A DNA stretch of 64,000 nucleotides, taken from NCBI GenBank assembly GCA_050247135.1, contig JBFWUT010000011.1, positions 1 to 64,000 on the forward strand. Direction: 5' to 3'. How positions within the stretch are numbered: position 1 is the stretch's first letter; the number at the start of each line of letters is the position of its first letter. The stretch comes from Berkiella sp050247135. GTDB lineage: Bacteria > Pseudomonadota > Gammaproteobacteria > Berkiellales > Berkiellaceae. The notes under the pieces were generated by a model, which saw nothing but the letters and a program-made list of their open reading frames with translations, did no database searches and was not told the DNA's origin. A program made the position numbers and the translations under genes. This document shows positions 1 to 7,811 of this stretch, one piece after another.

Positions 1-273
1 TTTCTTGAGTGCTTCTTCAGCTCGTTTTTTATTGTCAGCAACCTGAAGCTCTTTATATTGTTCAGAGACAACACTACCAGGCGTTGCTTTAATTTGCGGT
101 GGTACACCCACTGCTTGCGAGCCTTGTTTGGCAAGAACGTCGTCGGATTCTTTACCGCCCCGCATTATAGCGACACCGACACCAATCACAATGACGGCGC
201 CAAACAAAATGACGAAGGTGCGCGTCTTGGCGTTGGTTAATCCTGCGAGCAAATTTGACGGTTTTTTTGCCAT
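1..273 (-). CDS. dotG: DotG/IcmE, N-terminal part (cut by window edge)
   Basis: Reading the reverse strand from an ATG at 273 gives an open frame that leaves the window at base 1, so only 91 residues are visible. It begins MAKKPSNLLAGLTNAKTR, followed by one hydrophobic segment at about residues 19-37 and a polar linker. This short cytoplasmic head, single membrane span and linker is how DotG/IcmE proteins start. DotG is the VirB10-like protein that spans inner membrane, periplasm and outer-membrane core of the Dot/Icm machine. It starts five bases beyond the dotH stop, matching the dotI-dotH-dotG order of Legionella and Coxiella. The call rests mainly on that order; the diagnostic repeat region and C-terminal VirB10 domain lie outside the window. 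Confidence 0.8.
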   Translation of the reverse strand, partial: MAKKPSNLLAGLTNAKTRTFVILFGAVIVIGVGVAIMRGGKESDDVLAKQGSQAVGVPPQIKATPGSVVSEQYKELQVADNKKRAEEALKK

Positions 274-277
274 AACT

Positions 278-1465
278 TTATAACCCTGAAAGTTTAATGT
301 CGATGGTTTTACCATTTTCAGATGCTAATATCGAAGGCGTTAGCATCAGCTCGTATACGTGTGTGCCATCAGGACTAGACACAGAAGAAACCCAAGCAGG
401 TGAAAGTAAAGTAAGCTTGGTTCTAAAGAAAATCTTGTTGTCGACTAACCATGCCTCGCCCGGACCACCTGCAACATGTAATTTTATACTACCACGTGGG
501 GGAACACCGTCGAGAATATTTATTAACATCGAATTAACGTTTGCCACTGAACTGATACCACCGCTGATAATAGGCGGTGCCTCACAATCCGGATTTCTGC
601 CTGGGACCTTGAAATCCACTCGTGAATCCAACATGCGAGGGCCCGAAACCAGCGTCAGCATAATGGGTGTATCTAAGCCCCATAATTGAATAGCCAAGTT
701 ACCATGGGCATAGGGCTTTAAGCTTTGAATAAAAATGGTGTTGCCTTTGTGATCCCATTGAATATTAAACGTTCCTGGGTCGCCGATGCTGTAAGATCTA
801 AGCTTCCAAGGTGAACCACAATTAGCGTCGGTGAATAAGATAGAAGTAACAAATCCCGCTGAGAGCCTAACCACTGGGATATCGCTTCCTGGTTCTGTGC
901 TGATTGTCTCAGAGCGAATGGCAGGAATCGGAGTGGGGTTTGGCGGAGTCGCTCTTGCTTGTAATGTTAAGTCATAATACTTATGAATTTTAACAATTTG
1001 ATCAGGGCTCATGGGTAGTACTTCATCAATGAGCGTGCCAAAGGCCTGATCACGTTGCATTTCTTCAAGCGATTTTTTTCTTTCAGGGGCCAGCGCAGGA
1101 GATGGAACAGCGGGTTGTTCAGCGGTTTGTTGTTGACCCTGTTGATAGCTTTTAGCGATAGCCTGCAATTGTTCGGGGTTTAAATTTTTAGCTTGCTCTA
1201 AAAGTTTTTTAGATTCTGCAGGTGATAGCTTAGAAAGATCTTTAGGGATAGTGATCCCTTCGATTGTCTGGGTAGGCTTTGAATCTGATGGTGGCGCAAC
1301 GGGTTTAACGGCGGTAGGCGTTGAACGTTGCGCGGGCGCTGGAGCAGGAGAACTGTGTCCTCCTGTTGAGTCGCTTCCCAGTAGCGCAGCATAAAGGGGC
1401 TGATTCGCTACAAGAAGCATTAATGTACAGAGCCTAATTGTTTGTTTCATCTTCATCTTACCCAT
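278..1465 (-). CDS. dotH: DotH/IcmK, T4BSS core-complex protein
   Basis: The 395-residue product is a periplasmic or outer-membrane component of the Dot/Icm core complex, which forms with DotC, DotD and DotG. It has an N-terminal signal peptide (hydrophobic LCTLMLLVANQPLYA), a Pro/Ala/Gln-rich low-complexity region at about residues 35-130, and a C-terminal beta-rich domain (about residues 170-395) with the conserved region around ISVANVNSMLINILDG-like residues in the last third. It is slightly longer than Legionella DotH (about 360 residues); the extra length is in the linker. It lies between dotI and dotG in one operon. The start is not settled: ATGs at 1465, 1456 and 1450 all precede the same signal peptide and none has a strong ribosome-binding site. 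Identity follows from architecture and synteny. Confidence 0.88.
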   Translation of the reverse strand: MGKMKMKQTIRLCTLMLLVANQPLYAALLGSDSTGGHSSPAPAPAQRSTPTAVKPVAPPSDSKPTQTIEGITIPKDLSKLSPAESKKLLEQAKNLNPEQLQAIAKSYQQGQQQTAEQPAVPSPALAPERKKSLEEMQRDQAFGTLIDEVLPMSPDQIVKIHKYYDLTLQARATPPNPTPIPAIRSETISTEPGSDIPVVRLSAGFVTSILFTDANCGSPWKLRSYSIGDPGTFNIQWDHKGNTIFIQSLKPYAHGNLAIQLWGLDTPIMLTLVSGPRMLDSRVDFKVPGRNPDCEAPPIISGGISSVANVNSMLINILDGVPPRGSIKLHVAGGPGEAWLVDNKIFFRTKLTLLSPAWVSSVSSPDGTHVYELMLTPSILASENGKTIDIKLSGL

Positions 1466-1501
1466 TATTAAATTCGAGTATAGGCACCTAACAAGTTAGC
1501 A

Positions 1502-2233
1502 TTAACGATTTTCACTTACAACGAATGATGCAATGGCTACCCCTTTTGGAGATTCTAAGGTAGATACCCTTGTAATGAGCATTGTAAGAAGAATTCTCTG
1601 GGTAAAGCGATCGGTTGAGCTACGGTATTCTAGCTGCATAGGTAACTGAACTGTCCAACTATAAACACCTGTTGGAGAACCGTCGTTAAAGATACCCTTT
1701 TTTAGGATCACCGGGGCACCTGTAGGAACGGCAGAAACGACTAATTGTTTTGATTGAATCGCATCAAGGTTATTAGAGTCCTTCAAGGCCTTTAGAAAAT
1801 ATTGATAACCCGATTTCGTAAAATAAATTCGAATGTCCTGTAGGGCTTTGCGGAAATTAACGAAGTTAAAGGTATAACAAGCTTGAGCCGCATCGGTTGC
1901 CCATTGCAATAAACTATTCGGGGTTAAACCGGGTTCACTTAAAGGGATGATAGGGATGAGCTTTCCATCATAAGTTGTCGCAAAATATTGGGGTAAAGGT
2001 TGATGTGTTCTTTCATACAGCCCCCAATAGATTAAGCCACCAGTTAAACAAATTAAGCCGAGACAAACCAGCATTAATCGACGGTAGTTATCGCGATAGA
2101 AGTTATTCCGCAGGACAATCAGTTCCAGTGCTCCAGTATATTTAGCGGTTGGAGGAGCCGCTTTGGCACCTGCTGGAGGTGTAGGTGTTTTGCCCTTTTG
2201 CGGGCTAGTTGGTTTGCTTTGGTCTGTTGTCAT
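1502..2233 (-). CDS. dotI: DotI/IcmL, inner-membrane T4BSS protein
   Basis: The 243-residue protein has a short Pro/Lys-rich cytoplasmic tail, one membrane span at about residues 53-72, and a periplasmic VirB8-like domain. That is the known arrangement of DotI/IcmL, which forms an inner-membrane complex with DotJ. Motifs shared with the upstream paralogue include YERTHQPLPQYF, LLQWATDAAQACYTFNF and ILLTMLITRVSTLES. The gene lies 36 bases upstream of dotH and 57 bases downstream of the paralogue. A GAGGAA ribosome-binding site stands about ten bases before the ATG at 2233. The family assignment is firm; which of the two copies plays the DotI role is inferred from its position next to dotH. Confidence 0.9.
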   Translation of the reverse strand: MTTDQSKPTSPQKGKTPTPPAGAKAAPPTAKYTGALELIVLRNNFYRDNYRRLMLVCLGLICLTGGLIYWGLYERTHQPLPQYFATTYDGKLIPIIPLSEPGLTPNSLLQWATDAAQACYTFNFVNFRKALQDIRIYFTKSGYQYFLKALKDSNNLDAIQSKQLVVSAVPTGAPVILKKGIFNDGSPTGVYSWTVQLPMQLEYRSSTDRFTQRILLTMLITRVSTLESPKGVAIASFVVSENR

Positions 2234-2290
2234 TCGCGCAAATTCCTCGTTGTTTACAACACACTATCATTTTTGCATATGCCTTCATTG

Positions 2291-2992
2291 TTATGATGCA
2301 CTGGTAACAATAAAGGAGGCAATTCCGATTCCTTTCACTGATTCTGTTGTTGGTACTCGGGTAATCAGAAGCGTCAAGATAATTTTTGATTGAATTTGAT
2401 CTGATGCGCTTTGATAAGTTAATAACATAGGAAACTGCACTTGCCAAGCATAAAAGCCGTTAATTATCCCTTCTTTTAATATAACGGGAGTATCCGTGAC
2501 GACAGCTGAGACGACTAATCGCTTTTTAACAATGGTGTTAATGATGCCAGCTGCGCGGATTGCGGATTGAAAATTCTCATATCCTGGTTCGGTAAAAAAG
2601 GGACGCACGTTTCGGATGACTTGATTATAATTATTAAAATTTAAGGTATAGACAGTCGTTGCTGCCTCTGACACCCATTCTAAAAGAGCCTCAGTCGACA
2701 TGTTGGGGGCTCTTAACGCGCGTAAGCGAATTAATTTTTCATCGCTAGTGATAGCGTAGTATACCGGGCTATCTTTATGAGTTCGCGCATAGAAGTCCCA
2801 AGCAAATAACACTAGGCAGGAACCAATCATAATGAGGGAGCAAAAAAGTAGGGTGGTATAAAATGGATCGCCATGGAGCATGCTACGAGAGAAAATAACA
2901 TTTTGCCCAGGTTTATGAGTACGTGTAGGGTGAGGCGTTTTTGTTTCAGGTGAACTAGGTTTGTGTCCTGAATCAGAAGCGCTTGAGGTCAT
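2291..2992 (-). CDS. Second DotI/IcmL-family protein, in the DotJ position
   Basis: The 233-residue protein is a full-length paralogue of the adjacent DotI: basic N-terminal tail, membrane span at about residues 48-68, then the same periplasmic domain, with FYARTHKDSPVYYAI, LLEWVSEAATTVYTLNF and IILTLLITRVPTTES matching the DotI motifs. In Legionella this position holds DotJ/IcmM, a DotI-like protein reduced to about 94 residues. Coxiella carries two IcmL homologues here, so this genome resembles the Coxiella arrangement. Its role is inferred to be the DotI partner. The start at 2992 has an AAGGAT ribosome-binding site. Confidence 0.85.
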   Translation of the reverse strand: MTSSASDSGHKPSSPETKTPHPTRTHKPGQNVIFSRSMLHGDPFYTTLLFCSLIMIGSCLVLFAWDFYARTHKDSPVYYAITSDEKLIRLRALRAPNMSTEALLEWVSEAATTVYTLNFNNYNQVIRNVRPFFTEPGYENFQSAIRAAGIINTIVKKRLVVSAVVTDTPVILKEGIINGFYAWQVQFPMLLTYQSASDQIQSKIILTLLITRVPTTESVKGIGIASFIVTSAS

Positions 2993-3095
2993 TGACTCAA
3001 TATCCTTTTGATTAATGAAGTTCCATTAACTCATACCATACAACAATACCACTAATAATTTTAGTATAACATCGAAAATTCACAGTACCTACTAC

Positions 3096-3362
3096 TCATC
3101 TTTTGTCATTGAAAGTCCAAGACCTGGCTGAGCGCACGTTTCCAGCAAAAAAAGATCGGATCCAGCGAAAGAACACGGGCATTTTAAAACCGAATTTATT
3201 CAAGACCATAAAGAACGCACAGACGCCGCAGGCTAATAAAAAAGTCCAGAGGCGAATATGAAGTAAAAAGAGAAATAAAGGGATAGCAGAGTAAGCATCC
3301 ACAATAAAAAACATCGGAGTTCTGGCAGAATCTCGCCAGTGGGCGGTATCTGGGTGCCTCAT
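3096..3362 (-). CDS. icmT: IcmT, small inner-membrane T4BSS protein
   Basis: The 88-residue protein matches IcmT in length (about 86 residues in Legionella) and in its diagnostic core: HWRDSARTPMFFIVDA, then a hydrophobic membrane stretch IPLFLFLLHIRLWTF at about residues 27-43, and a second hydrophobic segment before an Arg-rich tail. IcmT is a small membrane protein needed for effector export and for the egress phenotype in Legionella. Here it sits between the dotJ-like gene (103 bases away) and dotB, on the same strand, so it is part of the leftward dot operon. In Legionella, icmT instead begins the icmTSRQPO operon; here icmS and icmT have been split onto opposite strands. Confidence 0.92.
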   Translation of the reverse strand: MRHPDTAHWRDSARTPMFFIVDAYSAIPLFLFLLHIRLWTFLLACGVCAFFMVLNKFGFKMPVFFRWIRSFFAGNVRSARSWTFNDKR

Positions 3363-3495
3363 TATTTATTCCTTACTTTTAATTTAAAGTTAGAAGCGTG
3401 GAAAAAAATCTTTATCATTGAAAGAGCAGCGAAGCAATTCATTAATTGAGATAGACTGGATTGCCTCGTTGATGACGCTTTGCAATGATGAATTC

Positions 3496-4641
3496 CTAGT
3501 GCACTCCCGCATCGCGGTCAGCGTTCTTAGAACCTTGCGCCATCAGATTGTAAGTGCGCTCAGAAATTCTGCCTTCATCGAATTTTTTCTTAGCATCCAT
3601 TAACATGGTTTGACCACGTTCTTTAAGCAATTCCCGAGTTTTGTTTGCTAGCATCTCAACTTCGGTGTTAACTAAAATATCACGAATCTCTTCATCGAAT
3701 ACGAGATATTCCCGCAAAGCAACACGTTTCATGTCAACAGTGGGCACTAATTTTTGCCAGATACACATTCTGAGTGTTTCTAGAATATCGAGTGCTCGAC
3801 CATGACGTTCTTCAGAAGGGAAGGTTGAGATCATACGTCGTACGCAGTCTGCGACACCATTACTGTGTAAGGTGGTATAAACCGGGTGACCTGTTAATGC
3901 CGCATCGATTACCGCTGCGATAGTTTCAGCGTCACGTGCTTCACCCACGAGAATCAGACCTGGCTTACGTCGTAATGCATTACGTACGCCATCGGCAAAG
4001 TTGGGTAAATGTTTTGGGATCTCCGTTTGGCTGATAATAGAACTTGGCTTAGGAACGGAGTCATAAACGAATTCGATAGGCGCTTCATAAGTCACAATTT
4101 TACGATTGCTATCTTCTTGGATCATGATTTCGCGAATGATACCGGCGAGTAAGGTACTTTTACCAGAACCGGTTGAACCGGTCACGACCACAGTGCCTTG
4201 CATTGGCGCCATGTTAGCCCGAATGATTTCATCAACATCCATCGTATCTAAGGAAGGGGGTTCCGATGGAATAGTACGGCAGGTAATTTGGATACCATCA
4301 TGACCTTCAACTTGGCACGCGGTACCGTTAATACGAAAGCGAAAGCGTTGGCCTCTTTCAGGGCGTACTTCATAATGGGTGTCTACGTCTCTTCCGGAAG
4401 AAACCTGTGTTGTACCATTGGGTCCATAAATGGCATTGAGCATTTCACCGACTTCGGTTTGAGACATTTTACGGGCAGTTATAGGGTAGAGGCGCCCATA
4501 TATTTCAGCCAATATTTGTGAGTCAGTTTGTATAGTGATATCAGAAGCATTACGCGAGGTGCAATGCAGCAAAAGACGATCCATGTCCTTAATGGTGAAC
4601 CGCGCGGGTTCCTCAGGGATTAAATGTTCTTTGCTTTGCAT
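3496..4641 (-). CDS. dotB: DotB, cytoplasmic T4BSS ATPase
   Basis: DotB is the hexameric AAA+ ATPase (VirB11/PilT family) that energises the Dot/Icm channel. The 381-residue product has Walker A GSTGSGKS at residues 155-162, an Asp-box-like TYEAPIEF region, Walker B in the LILVGEARDAE stretch, and a His box in HPVYTTLHSNGVADCVRR. Length matches Legionella DotB (377 residues). The start ATG at 4641 follows the dotC stop by four bases, indicating translational coupling in a dotD-dotC-dotB operon, the same order as the separate dotDCB locus of Legionella. Here it continues into icmT and dotI-dotG. All catalytic motifs are intact. Confidence 0.96.
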   Translation of the reverse strand: MQSKEHLIPEEPARFTIKDMDRLLLHCTSRNASDITIQTDSQILAEIYGRLYPITARKMSQTEVGEMLNAIYGPNGTTQVSSGRDVDTHYEVRPERGQRFRFRINGTACQVEGHDGIQITCRTIPSEPPSLDTMDVDEIIRANMAPMQGTVVVTGSTGSGKSTLLAGIIREIMIQEDSNRKIVTYEAPIEFVYDSVPKPSSIISQTEIPKHLPNFADGVRNALRRKPGLILVGEARDAETIAAVIDAALTGHPVYTTLHSNGVADCVRRMISTFPSEERHGRALDILETLRMCIWQKLVPTVDMKRVALREYLVFDEEIRDILVNTEVEMLANKTRELLKERGQTMLMDAKKKFDEGRISERTYNLMAQGSKNADRDAGVH

Positions 4642-4645
4642 GTTG

Positions 4646-5461
4646 TTACCTATTTTCGGGGGTAATCACGGTATTCCATTCATTACCCGCGGTAATAAAT
4701 TGTGGCAATGCGGTAATCCTTAACACGCGATCGTTAACTGCCATTTGACTATCACCACTGGTGATACCTAAATTGACTTGTGACACAAAGGGTAAGCTCA
4801 CCATGTTTTGTGCAAGTAAAGTTCTGTACCTTACCATACCCTCATAATCACGTTTTAGTCTTCCTAGGTTTTCAGCAAAAATGACATCAGCTTGCGTTAA
4901 ACCTGCCTGCCAGCCTTCATCTAAATAGCGATCCCACACTTCTTTTTCAGAATCCGTGCGTGGTAACAATGAGACATCGGGCACGTCTGGTTCTTTATAG
5001 CTTAGCAACAAATACTCGCGCCAGGTGGGTGGCATGGTTACAAAGCGTGCTTGTGATTGAATAGTGAAGGCGCGATCAGCAATACGAATGACATCATCTG
5101 AAGTTTGATCGAGTGTTTGCCTGCCTTCAATTAATACAGGGGGCAATACGTTGTGATCTAACATCATGGCATGAAAGTTATAAATGAGATCAAGCTGTCT
5201 TTCGTGTCGGTAGCTAATGGCGTTGATTTGCTTGGCTCGCCATGCAAGCCCAGCTCTTGCGCCGGTGCTAAGTCCTGCTTCTCGCAAAGCCTGATAGCGC
5301 AAACCGGTCATCGATGAGGAACTCGTGCGCATATTATTTGCAGCGTGATATTTACTCAGTGTAGATGAGCCTCCACCCGTACCAACACCCGGGGTCGAGG
5401 AGCAACTAACGCAAACAGCGACGGTGCTAATTAAGAACATACTACCAAAGGTCTGTTTCAT
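4646..5461 (-). CDS. dotC: DotC, outer-membrane lipoprotein of the T4BSS core
   Basis: The 271-residue product begins with a lipoprotein signal peptide (MFLISTVAVCVSCSS; probable lipidated Cys at residue 20) followed by a Gly/Ser-rich linker. The remainder is the mostly helical DotC domain, including LREAGLSTGARAGLAWR and MMLDHNVLPPVLIEGR. In Legionella, DotC and DotD are lipoproteins needed to place DotH in the outer membrane. The gene lies between dotD (38 bases upstream) and dotB (four bases downstream). Length and order fit the family; nothing looks broken. Confidence 0.93.
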   Translation of the reverse strand: MKQTFGSMFLISTVAVCVSCSSTPGVGTGGGSSTLSKYHAANNMRTSSSSMTGLRYQALREAGLSTGARAGLAWRAKQINAISYRHERQLDLIYNFHAMMLDHNVLPPVLIEGRQTLDQTSDDVIRIADRAFTIQSQARFVTMPPTWREYLLLSYKEPDVPDVSLLPRTDSEKEVWDRYLDEGWQAGLTQADVIFAENLGRLKRDYEGMVRYRTLLAQNMVSLPFVSQVNLGITSGDSQMAVNDRVLRITALPQFITAGNEWNTVITPENR

Positions 5462-5499
5462 GATTGCTCAGATTCCTCTCGTCAGTTAACACCAGGGCA

Positions 5500-5961
5500 T
5501 TAAACAATTGCAGCGTAACGTAACTCAATAATTTTACTTGTAGGGTAAACTACCAAGTTTGCACGCTTACCAGCTTGCAATCCAGCATCTTTGAGAATGT
5601 CTGCAACCATGCGTTCGCGAGCCGTGACCGTTACTATTAAAGGAATAGCCGGAATAGGTCCAAGCACTTTAACGCGGTAATTCGTCATTTGAGCAACTTT
5701 TTCGAGTAAAGGCTCAATGGGACCCGACCAATCTAAACTGGCAAGTTCGCCCATACCACCTTGGGGTGTGATCAGAATATCGGTATTAATCGCATTTTTT
5801 GCATACACTTCCTGTGTTGCAGCCAATGCGCGCAGCGAGTCTTCAACAGACATTGCTGATTTCATTAATTGGTATTCCACATCCGAAATTTGGTATACCG
5901 GTTTGGGTGAGCAGCCAGCTGTGATGGCAACAAGTGACAGGATGACCAGTGGTTTGTCCAT
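5500..5961 (-). CDS. dotD: DotD, outer-membrane lipoprotein of the T4BSS core
   Basis: DotD is a lipoprotein with a secretin N0-like fold that works with DotC to recruit DotH. From the ATG at 5961 the product is 153 residues: MDKPLVILSLVAITAGCS is a compact lipoprotein signal with the probable lipidated Cys at residue 17. The small alpha/beta domain follows, with LDWSGPIEPLLEKVAQM and YRVKVLGPIPAIPLIVTV. I chose 5961 over the longer TTG start at 5997 because an AGAGGT ribosome-binding site lies four to five bases upstream and it gives a normal signal peptide. It is the first gene of the leftward dot operon, diverging from icmS. Confidence 0.92.
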   Translation of the reverse strand: MDKPLVILSLVAITAGCSPKPVYQISDVEYQLMKSAMSVEDSLRALAATQEVYAKNAINTDILITPQGGMGELASLDWSGPIEPLLEKVAQMTNYRVKVLGPIPAIPLIVTVTARERMVADILKDAGLQAGKRANLVVYPTSKIIELRYAAIV

Positions 5962-6258
5962 AATACCTCTTAGCCAATAGTTAGAAGTAAGCGCCAATGC
6001 GCAAAGTAAATACTGAATTTGATTATAACGAGATTCACGCGGATATGCAGCGGTTTTTTGCAGTTAGTAAAGATAAGCGTGGTAAGAAAAGTGTTGGTTA
6101 ACTATGATACAATGATGTTAAATTATAAGTTATAAACGAGGCTGGTATAGGGACATGGTGACCAGTAACCAAACATAGTTGAGTCACAATTGAATATTGA
6201 TCTAGCACACTATACTATACGGTCGACTAGCTATGTGTGACTAGGATGAGGTAGATAA
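5962..6258. other. Divergent intergenic region between dotD and icmS
   Basis: This stretch of about 300 bases holds no gene and must supply promoters for the leftward dotD operon and the rightward icmS-dotM-dotL operon. It is AT-rich. A plausible rightward promoter is listed separately at 6190-6218. I could not identify a convincing leftward promoter or a PmrA-type tandem TTAA element. Confidence 0.6.
6190..6218 (+). promoter_or_regulatory. Putative promoter for icmS-dotM-dotL
   Basis: A TTGAAT hexamer at 6190-6195 and a TACTAT hexamer at 6213-6218 are separated by exactly 17 bases, a good sigma-70 layout. Transcription would start about 30 bases before the icmS ATG at 6259. This is a pattern match by eye, not a measured start site. 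Confidence 0.4.
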
Positions 6259-6606
6259 ATGTCATCAGCAAATATCGCTTTGCAAATTGCCAATATCGCC
6301 AGAGTGCTTCGTTGTAATTTTACTTTACGTGACCAGCCCATTGCCATTGAGCAAGTTTTTACTGAAACCGGCTTATTACCCGCTATTTTAAGACGCGCTG
6401 ATCAGCTTTGTTCATTTTGTTTGGGCTACGGACTGGGTGTGAGTTTTGAAGAGTCGCAAGGGGCGATGTTAGGGGTTAGGGTAAAATTTGATGATGCAAC
6501 ACCTAATTCGCTACGCCTACTGTGCGTAGCAGACGTGTTGATTGAGCTGATGCAACATGCCCCCTCTCGAGATGTCACACCATTAGATGACTTGATGTAC
6601 GATTAA
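6259..6606 (+). CDS. icmS: IcmS, T4BSS effector chaperone subunit
   Basis: The 115-residue acidic protein matches IcmS in length (114 residues in Legionella) and pattern, including FCLGYGLGVSFEESQGAMLG and LRLLCVADVLIELMQHA. IcmS pairs with IcmW as a cytosolic adaptor that binds effectors and docks on the C-terminal tail of the DotL coupling protein. Here it is the first gene of an operon with dotM and dotL, so adaptor and coupling proteins are co-transcribed. The ATG follows GATGAGGT. Immediately downstream, after 13 bases, comes dotM: the icmR and icmQ genes found at this place in Legionella are absent. Confidence 0.9.
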   Translation: MSSANIALQIANIARVLRCNFTLRDQPIAIEQVFTETGLLPAILRRADQLCSFCLGYGLGVSFEESQGAMLGVRVKFDDATPNSLRLLCVADVLIELMQHAPSRDVTPLDDLMYD

Positions 6607-6619
6607 GTGAGGAGAAGTT

Positions 6620-7774
6620 ATGTCCAAAGGTGGTGGTGGTGGTCAAGATCCGAACTCTGAAAACTCGTATGCATTGTTATGGATTCTTGCGATTATCTTT
6701 GTACTAGCGTGGGTGATTTGGCATTTCTTCCAAAAACAATTGATAACGGCCTTTATTGCTATTAAAAAGTACGAAATACTGGCAGTTAGTTTCTTTTTTA
6801 ACAATGAAAACGTCCAAAAAGCGCTCCAGTGGGCCGAGCGAGCGGATTTCTACAATATTACAATGAAAGATGCATCGGTCATTAGTACCTTTGTTGGACA
6901 ATATATTATGTATCCGATCTGCGGCATTTTAGGCGTGATGGCCATTGTCATGCTTAAAGGAACTGCGACCATGCGTTTCACCAAAGCTTATAATATGGAC
7001 ACCTTAGCACAACAGGAAAAAGACAATTGGCCACAGATCTCACCCGTAGTTGATATTGATCTGATTTCTGAAGATGTCAATAAAGGTCCTTGGGCGATGT
7101 CGATGACGCCTATGCAGTTTGCTAAACATTATAAACTATTAAAAGTCGAGCGAATTGCAGATAGAAAAGCTGCTTGGAAACAAGAAGGTGTTACTAAGGC
7201 AACCGTAATCCGTGATGCTGCCACGCAGATTTTTGCTTCGCAATTAGGCCCACTCTGGCAAGGTGTTGATGCCTTACCACCGCACACTAAAGCCATTTAT
7301 GCGGCATTTTTGGCGCGTGTTGAACATGATACCGATGCTTGCCGAGCCTATCTAGCAAAAATGTCGCGTTCAGCAGCAAAAGGCACGATGGATTATTCAC
7401 TCACCGATGAATATATTAAAAAATATCAAAGCAAAGCCGCTGATTTATGTCAGAAAAAACATGCTTATGTTAGCACGGTAATGATAGGTATGCTCACCTT
7501 AGCGCGTACTGACGGGGTACTTGCCGCTTCAGACTTTTTATGGGTAAAACCTATCGATCGAAGACTATGGTATGTCTTAAATTGCGTGGGAAGACAAGTC
7601 TCAGTACCAGAAGTGGCAGGGATCTATGCCCATTACTTTGCAGAAAGAGAATTAGGAAGAGCTTTAACCGTGCCCATGGTGGATGAAGCAACAAATGCCT
7701 TTGAGAATGCTATCAGTAACGTCGTTTATATTGCTGACGAAGGTGAAGATATTCCACAAGCAGAAATGAGTTAA
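6620..7774 (+). CDS. dotM: DotM/IcmP, T4 coupling complex subunit
   Basis: The 384-residue inner-membrane protein resembles Legionella DotM/IcmP (376 residues). It has a Gly-rich N-terminus, membrane spans at about residues 17-36 and 92-113, and a large cytoplasmic domain. In Legionella that domain forms the coupling complex with DotL and binds Glu-rich effector signals through basic surface patches. Recognisable segments are LWILAIIFVLAWVIWHFFQK, GPWAMSMTPMQFAKHY and WLxPIDRRLWYVLNCVGRQV-like residues near the C-terminus. The start has a GAGGAG ribosome-binding site directly after the icmS stop. It lies between icmS and dotL, the usual icmP-icmO pairing. Confidence 0.93.
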   Translation: MSKGGGGGQDPNSENSYALLWILAIIFVLAWVIWHFFQKQLITAFIAIKKYEILAVSFFFNNENVQKALQWAERADFYNITMKDASVISTFVGQYIMYPICGILGVMAIVMLKGTATMRFTKAYNMDTLAQQEKDNWPQISPVVDIDLISEDVNKGPWAMSMTPMQFAKHYKLLKVERIADRKAAWKQEGVTKATVIRDAATQIFASQLGPLWQGVDALPPHTKAIYAAFLARVEHDTDACRAYLAKMSRSAAKGTMDYSLTDEYIKKYQSKAADLCQKKHAYVSTVMIGMLTLARTDGVLAASDFLWVKPIDRRLWYVLNCVGRQVSVPEVAGIYAHYFAERELGRALTVPMVDEATNAFENAISNVVYIADEGEDIPQAEMS

Positions 7775-7782
7775 AAGACAAA

Positions 7783-7798
7783 TGCTCTAAATAGAGCA
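7783..7798 (+). other. Stem-loop between dotM and dotL
   Basis: TGCTCTA at 7783-7789 and TAGAGCA at 7792-7798 form a perfect seven-base stem with a two-base loop in the 37-base gap between dotM and dotL. It ends just before the GGAG ribosome-binding site of dotL. No U-run follows, so it is not a terminator. It could affect mRNA processing or dotL translation, but the stem is short and may be incidental. Confidence 0.35.
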
Positions 7799-7811
7799 CG
7801 GAGTAGTAAGT

